In this document: piece after piece, positions 32,710 to 46,517 of the stretch
Layout: the number at the start of each line of letters is the position of its first letter
How positions within the stretch are numbered: position 1 is the stretch's first letter
From: Eulemur rufifrons
Lineage: Eukaryota; Chordata; Mammalia; Primates; Lemuridae
Assembly: GCF_041146395.1 (NCBI RefSeq)
Contig: NC_090984.1
Span: 87,183,114 to 87,247,113, forward strand
Length of the DNA: 64,000 nucleotides
Reading direction: 5' to 3'
The notes under the pieces: model-generated
Told to the model about the DNA's origin: nothing
Seen by the model: only the letters and a program-made list of their open reading frames with translations
Databases searched by the model: none
Position numbers and translations under genes: made by a program

Positions 32710-33013
32710 TGGCCAGGTGCAGAGTAGCTGACATCTATAATCCCAGCACTTTGGGAGGCTGAAGCAGGAGGATTGCTTGAGGCCAGGAGTTTCAGACCAG
32801 CCTGGGCAACATAGGGAGACCACTGTCTCTACAAAAAAATCTTAAAAATTAGCCTGGTGTGGTGGTATGCACCAGTAGTCCTACCCACTTGGGAGGCTTA
32901 GATGGGAGGACTGCTTGAGCCTGTGAGTTCAAGGTTGCATTGAGCTGTGATGGTGCCACTGTACTCCAGCCTGCATAAGATAGATAAGACCCTGTATAAA
33001 AAAAAAAAAAAAA
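32710..33013 (+). mobile_element. AluJ-like dimeric Alu
   Basis: 'ggccaggtgcagagtagctg', 'ataatcccagcactttggga', second arm 'tagcctggtgtggtggtatg' and 'actgtactccagcctgcata', ending in 14 A. Old and diverged. Confidence 0.9.
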
Positions 33014-33014
33014 G

Positions 33015-34138
33015 CACTTTCCAAACAAAAACATTGCACCTCAGAGCTGGCATTGGCATGTTTTGCTATCATAATAAAAATTACACAGAATGACCTAATC
33101 AAAGTAACTCAGGTTCTTCTTCTTCATCCTTAAAATCACTGTGCTAAATTGTTCACTTTAAATATACTGTTTAAACACAGTGTTATGTAATATCACAAAG
33201 TTTAGTGATAGAAATTGCCTTAAAACCAAGCTCCAACACTTCTCAATTGTTACTCTTGAAAAGAATAGGTGTAGCAGAGTCCATGAGCGGGGTATTAACT
33301 ATATAACTGGAAATTCTCTAACTTATGTGTAGGATCCGATATTTATTAAAGGATAAGTTACCAAAATGTGCTAATTTGAAACTTTCATATGTTTTATTTC
33401 AACTCAATAATAACCACAGCAATTTTTAAGAATTTAGACCAAGAAATCATTTTGGGGGGATTTTATCACTTGCACTGTTTAGAATTATTAGCACACAGCG
33501 ATAATAAAAAGACCAGTTTTTGGTCAGTTCTTTTACTGTGTTTAACTTCTCTAAAGAGAATGCATCCCCTTGCTGCCTACATCAGGAGGGGACCATCCTA
33601 CCCTCCACACCTTACTACATTCCTCATTTCATCTCTGCCTACAAAATGTGTTTTATTTTGTGTTGTTTTGTGCCAGATACATCAAATGCAGAAAACATTC
33701 AAAAACGTGCTGCATCAATCATGAGCTTTATATGTTCATCAATATTCACTTAATGAGAAGGAGATCCCAGGGTGCTATCTATTAGTAAATTAACTATTGT
33801 CAAATAACTGTGTGTCAACCATGTGCTTCCCAGAGCCTTTATACAATATGATTAGTTCTGCATCATATCCCACCATTAACACTAGAAAGGCTTGTTTGAC
33901 CCATTTAACTGGGGAAGAAATTCAAGCTGGCCATAAGTGGGCAGTTGACACTCAGCACTTTTGCTTTCTCTTTGGGTACATTCCTAGTGTCCACTCTGCC
34001 CCTTCTCCAATCCTAAAAACTCAGTGCTTGTATGCACCTAGATTTTTGGGATTACTTCAAAATCTCTGTGTCCTAAAATACTAGGAACTTTGTGTGTTCT
34101 AACATTAGAGGATTTGCCTTTCAAGTAGAATTGCAGAT
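33015..34138. other. Intergenic, no supported gene
   Basis: Overlapping + strand frames of 70-111 codons lie at 33389-33785 and 33797-34084. None shows a recognisable motif or coding bias, and I treat them as chance. Confidence 0.5.
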
Positions 34139-34139
34139 T

Positions 34140-34430
34140 AATGGGTGCAAAAAAATATGGTTAGATAGAATGAACAATATTTGCTAGAACAACAAAGCCA
34201 CTATAATTAACTATAAGTTAGGGTGCACTTTAAAATAACTAAAAGTGTAGAATTGGAATGTTCCTAACACAAACAAATGATAAATTCCTGATGTGATGTA
34301 TACTCCAATCCATCTGACCACTTAGTTCACATCATATGCCTGCATCAAAACATCACATGTACCCTATAAAGATATGCAGCTATGATGTGCACATAACAAT
34401 TAAACATTTTTTAAAAATTTAAAAAACAAC
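34140..34430 (+). mobile_element. L1 3' end (L1MA/L1PB-type)
   Basis: 'atatggttagatagaatgaa', 'ttaaaataactaaaagtgta', 'ttggaatgttcctaacacaa', 'catcacatgtaccctataaa' are the terminal L1 3' UTR phrases in order, with an A/T-rich tail at 34400-34430. 5'-truncated. Confidence 0.7.
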
Positions 34431-35098
34431 CAATAGAATTGGAGAGTGAGTAAAGCTTAGCACAAAAGCCAATGGCGCAATTTCTGAGATTGAGAGTGTT
34501 CTATGTTTTGGGTTGTAGGGCCTCCTTATTACCTCTCAAATTACACTGTATCAGTGACTCCCTATTCATACTACTCATGTGGTCCACCTTTGATAAAGTG
34601 ACTTAGCCAAAATCATTCTTGATTGCAAACAGGGAATTAGGGCTCATGAACTTATCCTGATGAGGACAGGTTATCAAATCTTGTTATAAAGTCACAGGGC
34701 TTTTATATCTTAAAACTAAAATGAAATCTCTCAAGATTCAGACAGTGTAGGTAGCTGTGCAATCATGACTACATCGTCTATTGTCAGTTTCCAAGTCTGA
34801 AAAATGTAGGAGCAGGACAAGATGACTAGATGATTTTTTTATGTCTCTTTTAAAAAAATTTTTTATCACTCTCTTTTTTAAAATCGACTCTCTTTTTTAT
34901 CAGTGTATCAGATTTTATCATTTTTACCATGTAATTTTGGGTGACGAGACTAATTATTAATAAGAAAAAAGTGATGGTGATGACAATGATGATAGGGCCC
35001 ATGGCTAGGAAAGGAAGTTGTAGAGTTATGAAAATCTTTCCCTTCTATAATTTTCTGGATTGAGTCACAATAAAAACAAATTGATAAATTCTACCTAC
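34431..35098. other. Intergenic, no supported gene
   Basis: AT-rich with a T-rich low-complexity section near 34837-34925. Nothing recognised. Confidence 0.5.
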
Positions 35099-35099
35099 A

Positions 35100-35290
35100 G
35101 TTAACAGCTATTTGTTGGGTATTTACTATGTGCCAGACATTATTCTAGGCACTGGGGATTCAGCAACAAATAAAACAAGTCCCCTGTTCTCATGGAGCTT
35201 AACTATAGTAAGAGGGGCTAGAAAATAAAGACATAAAGAAGTAAAATATGTAGTATCTTAGGTGGTGATAAGTTCTTTGGAGTTAAAAAG
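35100..35290 (-). repeat. L2 LINE 3' part, antisense
   Basis: 'tttactatgtgccagacatt', 'ctaggcactggggattcagc', 'tctcatggagcttaactata' follow the reverse complement of the L2 3' end; also 'ggtggtgataagttctttgg'. Confidence 0.65.
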
Positions 35291-35458
35291 GGGAAGGAAG
35301 AAGGATGAAGAGTTCTGGGAATAGAAGTGGGGTACAATTTTTACAACATAATACATAATGGTCACATAAATGGTAGTGGGGAGATGGGTGGCAGGGGGGC
35401 AAAAGTGAACCTTCTAGTAGTTGGAAAGAGAGCAGCGAGTGCTGTGAAAGGTAACATC

Positions 35459-35478
35459 CACACACACACACACACACA
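35459..35478. repeat. (CA)n microsatellite
   Basis: Ten CA units. Confidence 0.9.
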
Positions 35479-35479
35479 A

Positions 35480-36488
35480 ACCATTCAGGGAAAAGAAGTG
35501 ACCCAGGGCTTGATTGTCACCAGGACAGCAGGTGCCATGGGACAGGTGAAGATATCACTAAGACATACTTCTACTTCTCGAACTCAGTATTGTGATACAA
35601 ACTAAAAGACTTTTTAAAACAACCATTGTAATTTTACAAAACACCTAAAGCTTAATTGCAGTTGCAAACTACCTTCTGAAACACCATTAAAGTCCACAAA
35701 CATGAAGGGTAGTAATACTTGAAATATTATATCCTAGGCAATACTGTTTCTCAATAAGACAATATCTGCTATTTGATTTACCTTTTTCTTCTTTTTTAGC
35801 TTTCTATCAGTAACTATAATTGGAAGTCAGAGGTTGGAAATTTGCAATCCAGGAAATCCTTTGAGGGTGTTTTGAGGGAAATTGTAGGGAGAGAAGGTTC
35901 TGGGTTCAAGAGGAAGCTGACATTTGAACCAGCCCTGATCCAGAGTTACTGGGGCCATCTGATACCCTGGAGGATGTGGGGTATAAAACAGAAAGAGGTG
36001 TACATTAGAGCTGCACCTTTGGTCAAATGTGCCCCAAGGAAGAGAAGTTGGGCTTCATCTAAGAACTGTTTTTGTTCTGCCCAGAGAGGTGGGCAACAGA
36101 GCACCCACTTTTCAACAGCGACTCTGTGTGGCAATAAGAAGCAACAGAAGTAGTGGACTGGTGTGATTGACATCAATATTTCCGTTGATTGGTTGGAGAA
36201 GTTGGACCAAACAAAAACTCTTTGTGTTTTGGATAATTTTCCCATATTTACCCATGTATTTATGGACAGTTTGTAGGACAGTTCAGATATATTACATCTC
36301 CAAATTACACAAATATCCTTTACTTTTCCTTAAATTGAGAGGAATCCAAGTAGACTGTTTACTCACTACCACCCAAGTAAAGTTTGAATCATGGTCTCCA
36401 GAAGGAAAATTAGAGAATATTCATTATCACACAAATATTTATCTAAGCCATAAAAATGCATAGTGTTCTAATCTACTTTTGAACATAA
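35480..36488. other. Intergenic, no supported gene
   Basis: Open frames on both strands (35842-36153 +, 35946-36245 -, 36167-36463 +) overlap each other and show no domain, conserved motif or splice context. Confidence 0.45.
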
Positions 36489-36489
36489 A

Positions 36490-36690
36490 TAATGATACCT
36501 AACACTTGTTAAGCATTTACTATTGATTAATATCTATGCATTTTCTCTTTGAATCCTCCCAATAACCCATGGAAGTTTGTTCTATTGGTACTTCTTGCAG
36601 AAGAGAACAATTGGGCCTTGGCAAGGATAAATGGTGGACCCAGAATCTGAGCACAGGGATACTGCTTTCTTCTCCCTCTAATACAGTGCC
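36490..36690 (-). repeat. MIR SINE, antisense
   Basis: 'aacacttgttaagcatttac', 'tttgaatcctcccaataacc' and 'cttgcagaagagaacaattg' follow the antisense MIR order; diverged. Confidence 0.55.
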
Positions 36691-36694
36691 TTCC

Positions 36695-38293
36695 AGGAGG
36701 CAAACCTGATTCTTTGGCAGCTGCAATGTGAAGCCTCACATCTATTTTCATTCCTCAGCAATCTTCTCCCTGAGACAGATAACACGGAAGCTAAAGTACT
36801 CACATTGATTTAGTTCATCTTTTCCCTAATTAGGTTGGTGTGAACATTTCTCTGCAGATCTTTCATCTTCCTTAACCTTCCCTTTTACTAATAGTGGCAT
36901 TCAGTTGATGTGTTCTTTCCGGCAAGCCTGCCAATGAAGCTTGTACTTATCTGTGAAATAAACTTTTTACCCTGACTCCTCCATTTCCACAAGCAAATGA
37001 CACTCAAATTTTGTAGGCAAGAGGTGAGAAAAATGTAAATGTGATTCTTTGAAATATCTCCTTTGAGTTCAGGGACCGTACATTGTAGGGGCTAATTGTC
37101 AGAAAGTTTAATTGTTACCCTGCAACTCAAGCTTCCCTCGTGTGCTGGGGCACACCATAGGTGCTAATAGTGAGAAAATTTGACTGTGGCTCTGCCATGC
37201 TCTCTTCATTAAGCTAATGGAACATTTTCCTCTCATTTTCTCCCTAGGGTGGCTGTAGGAGTACAACCTTATAATTGTTGCTCTTATGGCAATTGGAGGT
37301 AGTAGGAGTATATATAATCTTATTGTCTTTTCTATGTGGTGGTGGTTTATTTATGACCTATTGATAACTCCCAGCCAGCAGCAGAAAACTCAGTGAGTAT
37401 TACATTAGCATTCCCTCCTAGGAGACTACCAAACAAAGGCTATTATTAACCAGAAAGAACACATACCAGGGATGGCCCATCATCCCAAATATAAACTTAA
37501 TTATTGTAAAGATTGATCCCTCTGGGAATCCTGGGGTTTTTTTTTTTTTTTCACTAGAATTCATAAAGCCTTAATCTTTATCTTTCTTTAGATGTATGAA
37601 ATAGGCTTCATGAATCATTTTGGGAGACTTTCAAAGGCCACTGTGCACCTTCTTTAAAGTGATAGGGTGTTCTGTTTGGCCATCGAAGTTATTGGAGTGT
37701 AATAGGCCAGGAGAAAAGCATCAAAACTCAGCATTCATCTTCCAATTTGGAGCCACTGGGCTGTGCTGAGTCTAGTCTTGGGTCAGCAGGATCCTCCCCA
37801 AAAGAAGGACCCTGTGATGTCCATGGAACCTGTTAACCCAAGCACAATGGGGAGATGTGCTAAGGTGCAAATACCCGTATTGCCAAATCTTAACCTCCAG
37901 ATTTGATACTTCGATGAAATAACTCTTTTACTATTTATACTATCTACAACATATAACATTCTTTAGGACATTGATTATTCTCTGAAAATTCTCCACAATC
38001 CATGTGTCACATTTGGTCTTCATTAAAGAGTAACTGAAAAGAACTTCCATGTTTATTATTTAGCTGCTTAAAATAGTTCCATCCAAGGACTGCACTTTAC
38101 TTTTGGACAAAACATCTCTTCTAAGGTAAGCACAAAGAGCTCATAAGTGTTAAAAATTAGGTTGCTATTCACGAGAATATACTGTTATGTATTCTGTCCC
38201 TACTAGGATATTCAACATCTAAAAATTTAATGCTGGACAGGATGCATGTTCAGACATCTGAATGGTTAAAACTGAATTGTTAAAAACAATTGA
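36695..38293. other. Intergenic, no supported gene
   Basis: Unique sequence with a weak internal repetition near 37090-37190 ('gctaattgtcagaaagttta' and 'gctaatagtgagaaaatttg') and a 14-T run near 37540. No gene or confident repeat. Confidence 0.45.
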
Positions 38294-38295
38294 AG

Positions 38296-38362
38296 TTGAT
38301 GAAGTATCTATTGTGTGGCAAGAACAGTGCTAATAACCTTTACAAATGTTACTTCATTTTAT
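38296..38362 (-). repeat. MIR, antisense, first half (split by later insertions)
   Basis: 'ttgtgtggcaagaacagtgc' and 'acaaatgttacttcatttta' fit the antisense MIR start. The matching second half resumes at about 39370, after about 1 kb of inserted LTR sequence. Confidence 0.5.
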
Positions 38363-38960
38363 ACCCATGGTAGACAGAATAATGGACTCCCAAAGATGTC
38401 CAGGTTCTAATCGCCAAAACCTGTCAATATGTTACCTTACATGGCAAAACAGACCTTGCAGATGTTATTAAGTTAAGGATCTTCTTATAGAAAGATTATC
38501 TTGGATTATCTGGGTGAGCTAATGAAATCACAAGGGTCATTATAAGAGAGAGACAGGAGGGTCAGAGTCAAAAAAAGATATGAAGCTGGGAGTATAGTGG
38601 CACACTCCTGTAGCCACAGCTACTTGAGAGGCTGAGAAGAGAGGATGGCTTGAGCCCAGGAGTTGGACCCCAGCCTGGGCAACATAGCAAGACACTGGCT
38701 CTTAAAAAAAAAAAAAGAAAGAAAAGAAAAGAAGATATGACTGTAGAAGCAGAAGTCAGGGTGATATGGCCATGAGCCAAGGAATGTAGGCAGCCTATAG
38801 AAGCTAGAAAGGGCAAGGAAATGGATTCTCCCCCTAGTAACTGCAGAAAGAACACAGCTCTGCCAACGTATTTTGGACTTCTGACCTCCAGAACTGTAGA
38901 TAATAAATTTGTATTGTTCGAAGTTACTATGTTTGTGGTAATTTGTTACAGCAGCAGTAG
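38363..38960 (+). mobile_element. MLT1-type MaLR LTR, interrupted by an Alu monomer
   Basis: 'cagaataatggactcccaaa', 'gttaccttacatggcaaaac', 'gatattaccatggc'-like central part, then 'agccaaggaatgtaggcagc', 'cttctgacctccagaactgt' and 'tttgtggtaatttgttacag' follow a common MaLR LTR. A short Alu-type element at about 38583-38730 splits it. Family name from memory. Confidence 0.65.
38583..38730 (+). mobile_element. Short Alu monomer inserted in the MLT1 LTR
   Basis: 'tggcacactcctgtagccac', 'ggctgagaagagaggatggc', 'agcctgggcaacatagcaag', then an A-rich tail. The target sequence aagatatga occurs on both sides (about 38576-38584 and 38732-38740). The middle of the arm is deleted. Confidence 0.78.
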
Positions 38961-38965
38961 GATAC

Positions 38966-39334
38966 TGTCTTAGTCTATTTGGGCTGCTATAACAAAATAC
39001 TATAGACTGGGTAGCTGATAAACTACAGAAATTTATTTCTCACAGTTCTGGAGACTGGAAGTCCAAAATCAAGGTGCCAGGAGATTTGGTGTCTGGTGAG
39101 GGCCCGTTTCTTGGTTCATAGACAGCCATCTTTTCACTGTAACATCACATGGCAGAAGGGGAAAGGAGCTCTCTGGAGTCCCTTTTATAAGGGCACTAAT
39201 CCCCGTCATGAGGGCTCTGCCCTCATTACCTAACCACCACTTAAAGGCCCCAACTCCCAACACCCTCACAGTGGGGTTAGGATTTCAATGTATCAATTTG
39301 GCGAAGGGGAATATAAACATTGAGTCTATAGCAG
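38966..39334 (-). mobile_element. MLT1A-type MaLR LTR, antisense
   Basis: The full LTR is recognisable in reverse: 'tgtcttagtctatttgggct', 'gctataacaaaatactatag', 'gtgtctggtgagggcccgtt', 'cttttataagggcactaatc', 'attgagtctatagca'. Ends TG..CA are near intact. Confidence 0.82.
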
Positions 39335-39369
39335 ACATTAACACAACTCCCCCAAATTTTGCAAAACAA

Positions 39370-39460
39370 AACTGTCATCTCAATTTACCAGATGGGGAAA
39401 CCGATATTTCAAGGGATTCAAGTGACTTGATTCACCCTGCTTCCTCTCACAATGCATAGG
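39370..39460 (-). repeat. MIR, antisense, second half
   Basis: 'caatttaccagatggggaaa' and 'gggattcaagtgacttgatt' continue the antisense MIR that was broken at 38362. Confidence 0.5.
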
Positions 39461-39464
39461 GTGT

Positions 39465-40005
39465 GGCCACTTTTGAGTGCACCTGCATTCTCTCTTGAAG
39501 CAAATGGGTTCTCCTCATGTCCTGAAAAAGCTACATGACACATCAGCCAGCTGACTCACTAACTAGACACCCATATGTTTGTCTTCAGTCACCAGATTAG
39601 ATAACTTTTTAATGAACTTAGCCGAGTTTCTTATTTTCCAAAAATTTGTCAAGTTTGGGAAGATTAATTCAGTATTTCTGAAATCAGAGCCTCCTGTATT
39701 GGTCCTTCTTTTGGCAAAGATTTTCTTTTGTCTCAGGGGCTCTAAAACTACTTATACCTGGACAGAACAAACAGTCTGTTTGGGGAAGGGGCTTAATGTA
39801 TTTCCTGGTTTGTAAAATAGCAACTTTAATCAGGTAGGGTCTTGGAAAAATGTCAACTTCTAGTTTCAACTTCCCAGCTTACATATGGAGGGCATACTTT
39901 TGGATAGTATTTTCCATCTCCCCGGCATCCTGCAATTCACTGAGTTCTGCAGCAGGTCTATATATAAAGGTCTGACCCACAGAGATTTACAAGGTTCGTT
40001 CTAGT
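39465..40005. other. Intergenic, no supported gene
   Basis: A forward frame (39579-39815) has no recognised domain. No clear repeat. Confidence 0.45.
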
Positions 40006-40009
40006 TTTG

Positions 40010-40500
40010 AGCACATTTGGCTCTGCAATAGATATGTATTCATTGCCCATCACCCCTAGCTTGAGGTAATATCCATCCCTTCCTATATGGTACATGTCAG
40101 GACAACCTCAATATCACCATGTGACCTAGGTCTAGCCAATCAGAGCTACCAACTGACCACAGTGATTGATTCAGGGATCAAGGATGGGTATATGACCCAA
40201 GATGATCTAGAGTTCTTGAGACTTCACTGCCAGAGAAGAAGAGATCTTTTCTCTTCCTCTTTGGCAAGCTACAAGAATAATGTAAGCCTGTGACTCATGC
40301 ATCTTACAGCCATTTTTTCCCAGAACCTTGGAGGGCAGCCATCTGCTGCAAGAGAAAATGTAGTCAACACCCTACAGCTGAGAGTTGAGAGTTAGAGAGG
40401 AATAGAGAACAAAAATGAGAAAGTCCTAATTTATCCAGCCATGCCTTATTGAGCTCGTCCTAACCCTGGACTCTTTAGGTACTTAAGCCAATACAAAACC
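40010..40500. repeat. Old retroelement 3'/LTR-like sequence
   Basis: 'aggtctagccaatcagagct', 'gggatcaaggatgggtatat', 'gagggcagccatctgctgca' and 'tacttaagccaatacaaaac' follow a dispersed mammalian retroelement end. I cannot say whether it is MaLR/ERVL or L1M. Confidence 0.4.
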
Positions 40501-40539
40501 CTTTTCAAACTTAAGTTAATTTGATAAAGATTTTTGATT

Positions 40540-40890
40540 AAAATAAAATAATTTTTAATTTAATTTTTCAAGAAAGTAATATCATAACTTGAGAAAAATA
40601 TGTATAGTGAAAGCCTCCTCTCCAGATTGTCACCATCTGTCCAGTTACTATCCCATAAGTTGTTCTTAATTTTTTAAATGTAACCTTATAGATTTTCTTT
40701 ATGCATATACAAGCAAATATACAAATATGTCTATATTTTCCTGTATTTTAACACAAAAATTAGCATATTAGACATATTGCTCTTCACATTGGTTTTTTTA
40801 CCTAACAATGTATCTTGGCAATCTTTTCCTATCAATGGACAAAGAGCTTCTTCATTCATTTATACAGCTATATAGTATTACAGAATCAAT
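40540..40890 (-). mobile_element. Old L1 (L1M-type) fragment, antisense
   Basis: 'tttatgcatatacaagcaaa', 'caatgtatcttggcaatctt', 'aaagagcttcttcattcatt' and 'acagctatatagtatta' are the antisense L1M 3' phrases in order. Confidence 0.6.
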
Positions 40891-41840
40891 TCTGATTAGA
40901 AGGAATGTGGAAAAGCAGGTTGGTTTTAAGGAATTGAATCAATTCTATATGAAAAAATAGTGTAGCTTTATGGCAAAGAGCATATAGGATTTCTAGGCCC
41001 ATCTGCTAGTAGATCCACATCTCCTTTTTTTTTTTTTTTTGCATCTTACTAAGCTTAATATTTCTCAGAGATGAACATCAACCTTTGGAGCTACATTTGC
41101 CAGGACAATTATGGATGACTATATAATTGAAAAATGAACCCAAGGCAAATAGAAGACTACGGCATAGGTTGTAAACTGGAGACCTGCAACTCAATCTGGT
41201 TCACAAATATGTTGTCCTTGGTCTGTACAGTATTTTTTTTTAAAAATCTAACTCCGTGTCAATGTTTAAAATTTTTAAATTGGGCTATTTCATATCAATA
41301 TTTTAATATTTCATTTTATAATTTCATATTAAAATATAGATTTCTGGTTTCCCTTGGCAACTTGGATTGCTCATTTCCACAAGGCTGAAGTTCAATAGCA
41401 AGAACCCACTTTAAATAGGGCATTCCCTTTCCAGTTCTCCACAATTCCTACTGCTTTCTATGGTCCCTAGTCCAACTCTAGGTCAAGGACCTTTTGTCAT
41501 ATACTAGATTTCATGTTCTATTGTTTCTCTTTCACTATACCCATGTATCCTATGTGGCTCTTATGGACATTTGACTGTGTGACCTTCAGTTTATTATGTT
41601 TGAATCCTGGGGGATTTTAAGACCCCTTCAAAGAAGATTTATTTTCCCAAGACTATCTTAAATATGCTCAGAAAAAAAAAAAGTTTTTTTCTTTTTTTCA
41701 GCTTCATTAATTTTCTTTGGACTAATAGTGAAAGAAAAGAATTATTACAGCATATAGAAATCTGAATACATAAAGTACTTAGAGGAAGGTTCCTTTACTC
41801 ATTCTAACTAGCACAATTATTACATCAATCAACTTTCTTT
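40891..41840. other. Intergenic, no supported gene
   Basis: AT-rich, with a T-run at about 41023-41041. No repeat or gene recognised. Confidence 0.45.
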
Positions 41841-41844
41841 CTAT

Positions 41845-42137
41845 ATTTATTTATTTTTGAGACAGAGTCTCACTCTGTCACCCTGGCTAGAATACGGTGG
41901 TGTCATCATAGCTTGCTGCAACCTCAAACTCCTGGGCTCCAGCAATCCTCCTGCCTCAGCCTCCTGAGTAGCTGGGACTACAGGCACATGCCATCACGCC
42001 CGGCTAATTTTTCTATTTTTGATAGAGACAGGGTCTCATTCTGGCTCAGGCTGGTCTCCAACTCCTGACCTTAAGCTATCCTCCTGCCGTGGCCTTCCAG
42101 AGTGCTAGGATTACAGGTACGAGCCACCATGCCGCTG
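41845..42137 (-). mobile_element. Alu (AluJ/strepsirrhine-like), antisense
   Basis: 'gagacagagtctcactctgt', 'caacctcaaactcctgggct', 'gtagctgggactacaggcac' and 'gagtgctaggattacaggta' in antisense order. Imperfect target-site duplication around ctttctttc (about 41832-41842 and 42149-42159). Confidence 0.9.
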
Positions 42138-42159
42138 CGCTCTTTGCACCTTTCTTTCA

Positions 42160-43029
42160 CTCATTGCTCAACGGTGGGAAAGTTAGCATCTTGAATTACT
42201 CATCCTTCCTAAGGCCAATTCTAGATTTCAGGTTAAAACTGAGACCTGACAATGATTCAATTGCATGACCCAAGAAAACATTCTTGTGTTTTCCATTGTT
42301 CCCAGCACAGTCCAGTTCATGGTGGGTACACAATAAAGACTTCCATCTAAAAATGACGGGTTAAATATACACATGTCTTCTGACATACTTACCAAAACAC
42401 ACAAAAACAACAGAAAAAGTTTCGTTTTTTTAAAGTGGCATACAGATTCAAGTGCAAAGACAACGGGAAAGAGATGATAGCAACAAACTGTTGGAAGCTA
42501 GAAAAGAGGACAGCTGATACTAGTAAATCAGAGAAAGCTGAGTCCTGAGGTGATGGTGGGCGGGGGGAATAAAACAAACAAAGCATGATTTTCAGAACTG
42601 AATCCCTAAAGCCCTGGGGATTGATGGCTCCAGATATTTGTGAAAATGTATATGAAGATGAAGCTTAAAACAGGAGGAACGGTGGAAAGTCTATTGAGGG
42701 TATAATTGGAGTTATGGGAGGAAGGAAGATGTTGGAAGTGAATGGTACGGACACTATATTGAAAAGAAGGATTAAGTGAAGTATGTATACCTGTTAAATG
42801 CTGGTATCACCACCAGCACTCTTCCTCCACTTGTCTCCCACAAAGCAGACAGTGAGGTTTATACTACCCATGAGTGATAAAGTTTCTTCTTTGGAAATCT
42901 GACCCAACCAAGAGAAAAGATCTAGAAATAATGATGTGGGGTGGGAATTCCCATAAGCAGACCAGTCCAACCAGTCTGTAGTGAGACAGTAATCAAGCCT
43001 CCCATGCTAAGCATAGACTTTTCACTGAG
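42160..43029. other. Intergenic, no supported gene
   Basis: Includes an L2-like end (42297-42345, 'cacaataaagacttcc') and unique A/G-rich sequence. No coding frame of note. Confidence 0.4.
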
Positions 43030-44290
<1,261 letters not shown>

Positions 44291-44669
44291 AAAGCCAATT
44301 AGGAGAAAACTTAGACTTCAATAGACTGAAAATCCTTCACTTTAGAGAAGCAGAGAGAGTCCCCAGGACAATAATTATTAAAGACACCAGTCTAGGTTAT
44401 GTAAGAATCAGTTTCAGTCCGTGCTTGATATGGTCAGGCACATCCATCACATTAACCACTAGCTTATGGCAAAACATGGACTTCTTCAAACCCAATTTAC
44501 ATTGCGATCTCTATTATCCAGAAGAGTGAAAGCTTTGAGTGTGGATGTGGGAGGGAAGCATTTTTCACAAATCATTTGAGCTTTTAGAGAAAGAATTAGT
44601 TCTTGTGACACATTTTGCTATTCCCCATCTCAAATTTCCCTCCAAGCCTATCTTGGCCTATGAAACAGA

Positions 44670-45670
44670 AATGAAATCTTAAATACTCTTCCATTTTTAA
44701 ATAAACTTTTAAAATTTAGAATAGACTTACAGAAAAGTTGCTAAAATATTACAGTTTCCTTATATTCCTCACCCAGTTTCTCCTGGTACATTTGTCCCAA
44801 CTAGGGAACCAACATCGGTACATTACTATTAACTAAACTCCACTGTTTATTCCGTTTCACTAATTTTTTCCTATTCCAGGTTCATACTCCAGGATATCAC
44901 ATTACATTTAGTCAGCATGTCTCCTTCTCAGGTTCTCCTTGTTTTTGGTAACTTTGATCATTCTGAAGAATGCTGGTCAGATATTTTACAGAATGTCCCT
45001 CAATTTGGGTTTGTCTGATTTTTTTTATCATGGTTAGACTGGGGTTATGAGTATTTGGGAGGAAGATAATGAAGATCAAATATTATTCTCCCCACATGCT
45101 AGCAACATAACTTTTCACTGTTGAGGATAACTCTGATCACTCTGCCCACACAGTGTTGGCAACATTTCTGCACTGTAGAGTTGCTTATTTCCTCTTCCCA
45201 CATTCTACTTTTCGAAAGCATGTCACTAAGCAGAGCAAAAATTCAAGGGGTGGAGAGTTAAGCTCTACCTCCTTGAGGATCAGTGGTGAGTACCTACATA
45301 AATAATTTGGAATTCTTCCATATGGAAGATTTATCTTTTCTCCCCTATTCATTCAATCATGGACTTATGAATATTTATTTTATACTTTGGGTTATAATTT
45401 AATAATACCTTATTTATTTGGTTGCCCAAATTGTTCCAGGTTTGTGCACTAGCAGCTTTTAGTTTGCCTCTTATGCACCTTTGACCCACCTCTTTTTCTT
45501 TTTTTTTTTTTTGGTTTTTTTTTGTGTTTTGTGCACTTCCTTACTCTCTGGCACTACAAGATGCCCTAGATTCATCTTGTATATTCCCTGCATCAGCCCT
45601 ATAATCAGTCATTTTTCTAAGGAGCCCGGTTCCCTTTACTGGAGAATATCACATGCCCCTTCTTTATTAC
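44670..45670. mobile_element. Old L1M-type block
   Basis: 'agaaaagttgctaaaatatt', 'aggatatcacattacattta', 'cagaatgtccctcaatttgg', 'gactggggttatgagtattt', 'aataatttggaattcttcca' and 'ttccttactctctggcacta' follow one long dispersed mammalian repeat in order. I take it as L1M but could not confirm the strand. Confidence 0.5.
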
Positions 45671-46130
45671 TGTAATTGTTTTTTTTTTTTTTTTTAAGGC
45701 TCTACACCCCCTCCACCAAGTTAAGAGCTATTTGGAATATGAGAAAAAGAGAAAGATATTGATAACTTTCCTCACGATTAATGTATAATTTATTATATGT
45801 TAACACTTTAACCTAGCTTCCTACAAGACAGAGTAAATTAGTTGTCCCTTATCCTAGAAAGATATTACTAGAATTTGGCATTTTCAGCCTGAACGTTATT
45901 CTCTTAGAATTATTATTTAACTAACATTTTATGATCTTACCTGAAAGATGCTAAATAGGTATTCCAAGGATTAGATTCAGTGATACTAAGTATATTAAGA
46001 CCAGGAGCCCTATAAATATATAGAATAATTAATATTCTTATTTTTTGCATTTTTAATTAAGACTATCTAACAGATTTGACAAATCCCATACTCTGAGTCA
46101 TCCAGTGTGTACATAGCTAGTGTCATTTTT
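45671..46130. other. Intergenic, no supported gene
   Basis: AT-rich sequence with a T-run at about 45680-45696. Confidence 0.5.
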
Positions 46131-46150
46131 TTTACTTAAGAAAAAAAGTC

Positions 46151-46466
46151 GGCCGGGCGCGGTGGCTCACGCCTGTAATCCTAGCACTCTGGGAGGCCGA
46201 GGCGGGTGGATTGCTCAAGGTCAGGAGTTCGAGACCAGCCTGAGCGAGACCCCGTCTCTACTAAAAATAGAAAGACATTATATGGACACCTAAAAATCTA
46301 TATAGAAAAAATTAGCCGGGCATAGTGGCGCATGCCTGTAGTCCCAGCTACTCGGGAGGCTGAGGCAGTAGGATCGCTTAAGCCCAGGAGTTTGAGGTTG
46401 CTGTGAGCTAAGCTGACGCCACGGCACTCACTCTAGCCTGGGCAACAAAGTGAGACTCTGTCTCAA

Positions 46467-46507
<41 letters not shown>
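46151..46507 (+). mobile_element. Young AluL, copy 3, with a very long A-tail
   Basis: Full-length AluL with the same linker as copies 1 and 2 (one change: ggacacc). Its poly(A) tail is about 40, the longest of the three. Target-site duplication aagaaaaaaagtc (46138-46150) / aagaaaaaagtc (46506-46517). The long tail and few differences suggest a recent insertion. Confidence 0.94.
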
Positions 46508-46509
<2 letters not shown>

Positions 46510-46517
46510 AAAAAGTC

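Noticed and set aside
35842..36245. Overlapping frames of about 100 codons on both strands
   Set aside because: Both strands open at the same place, no recognisable domain, and no splice or poly(A) structure. Chance frames in slightly GC-richer DNA.
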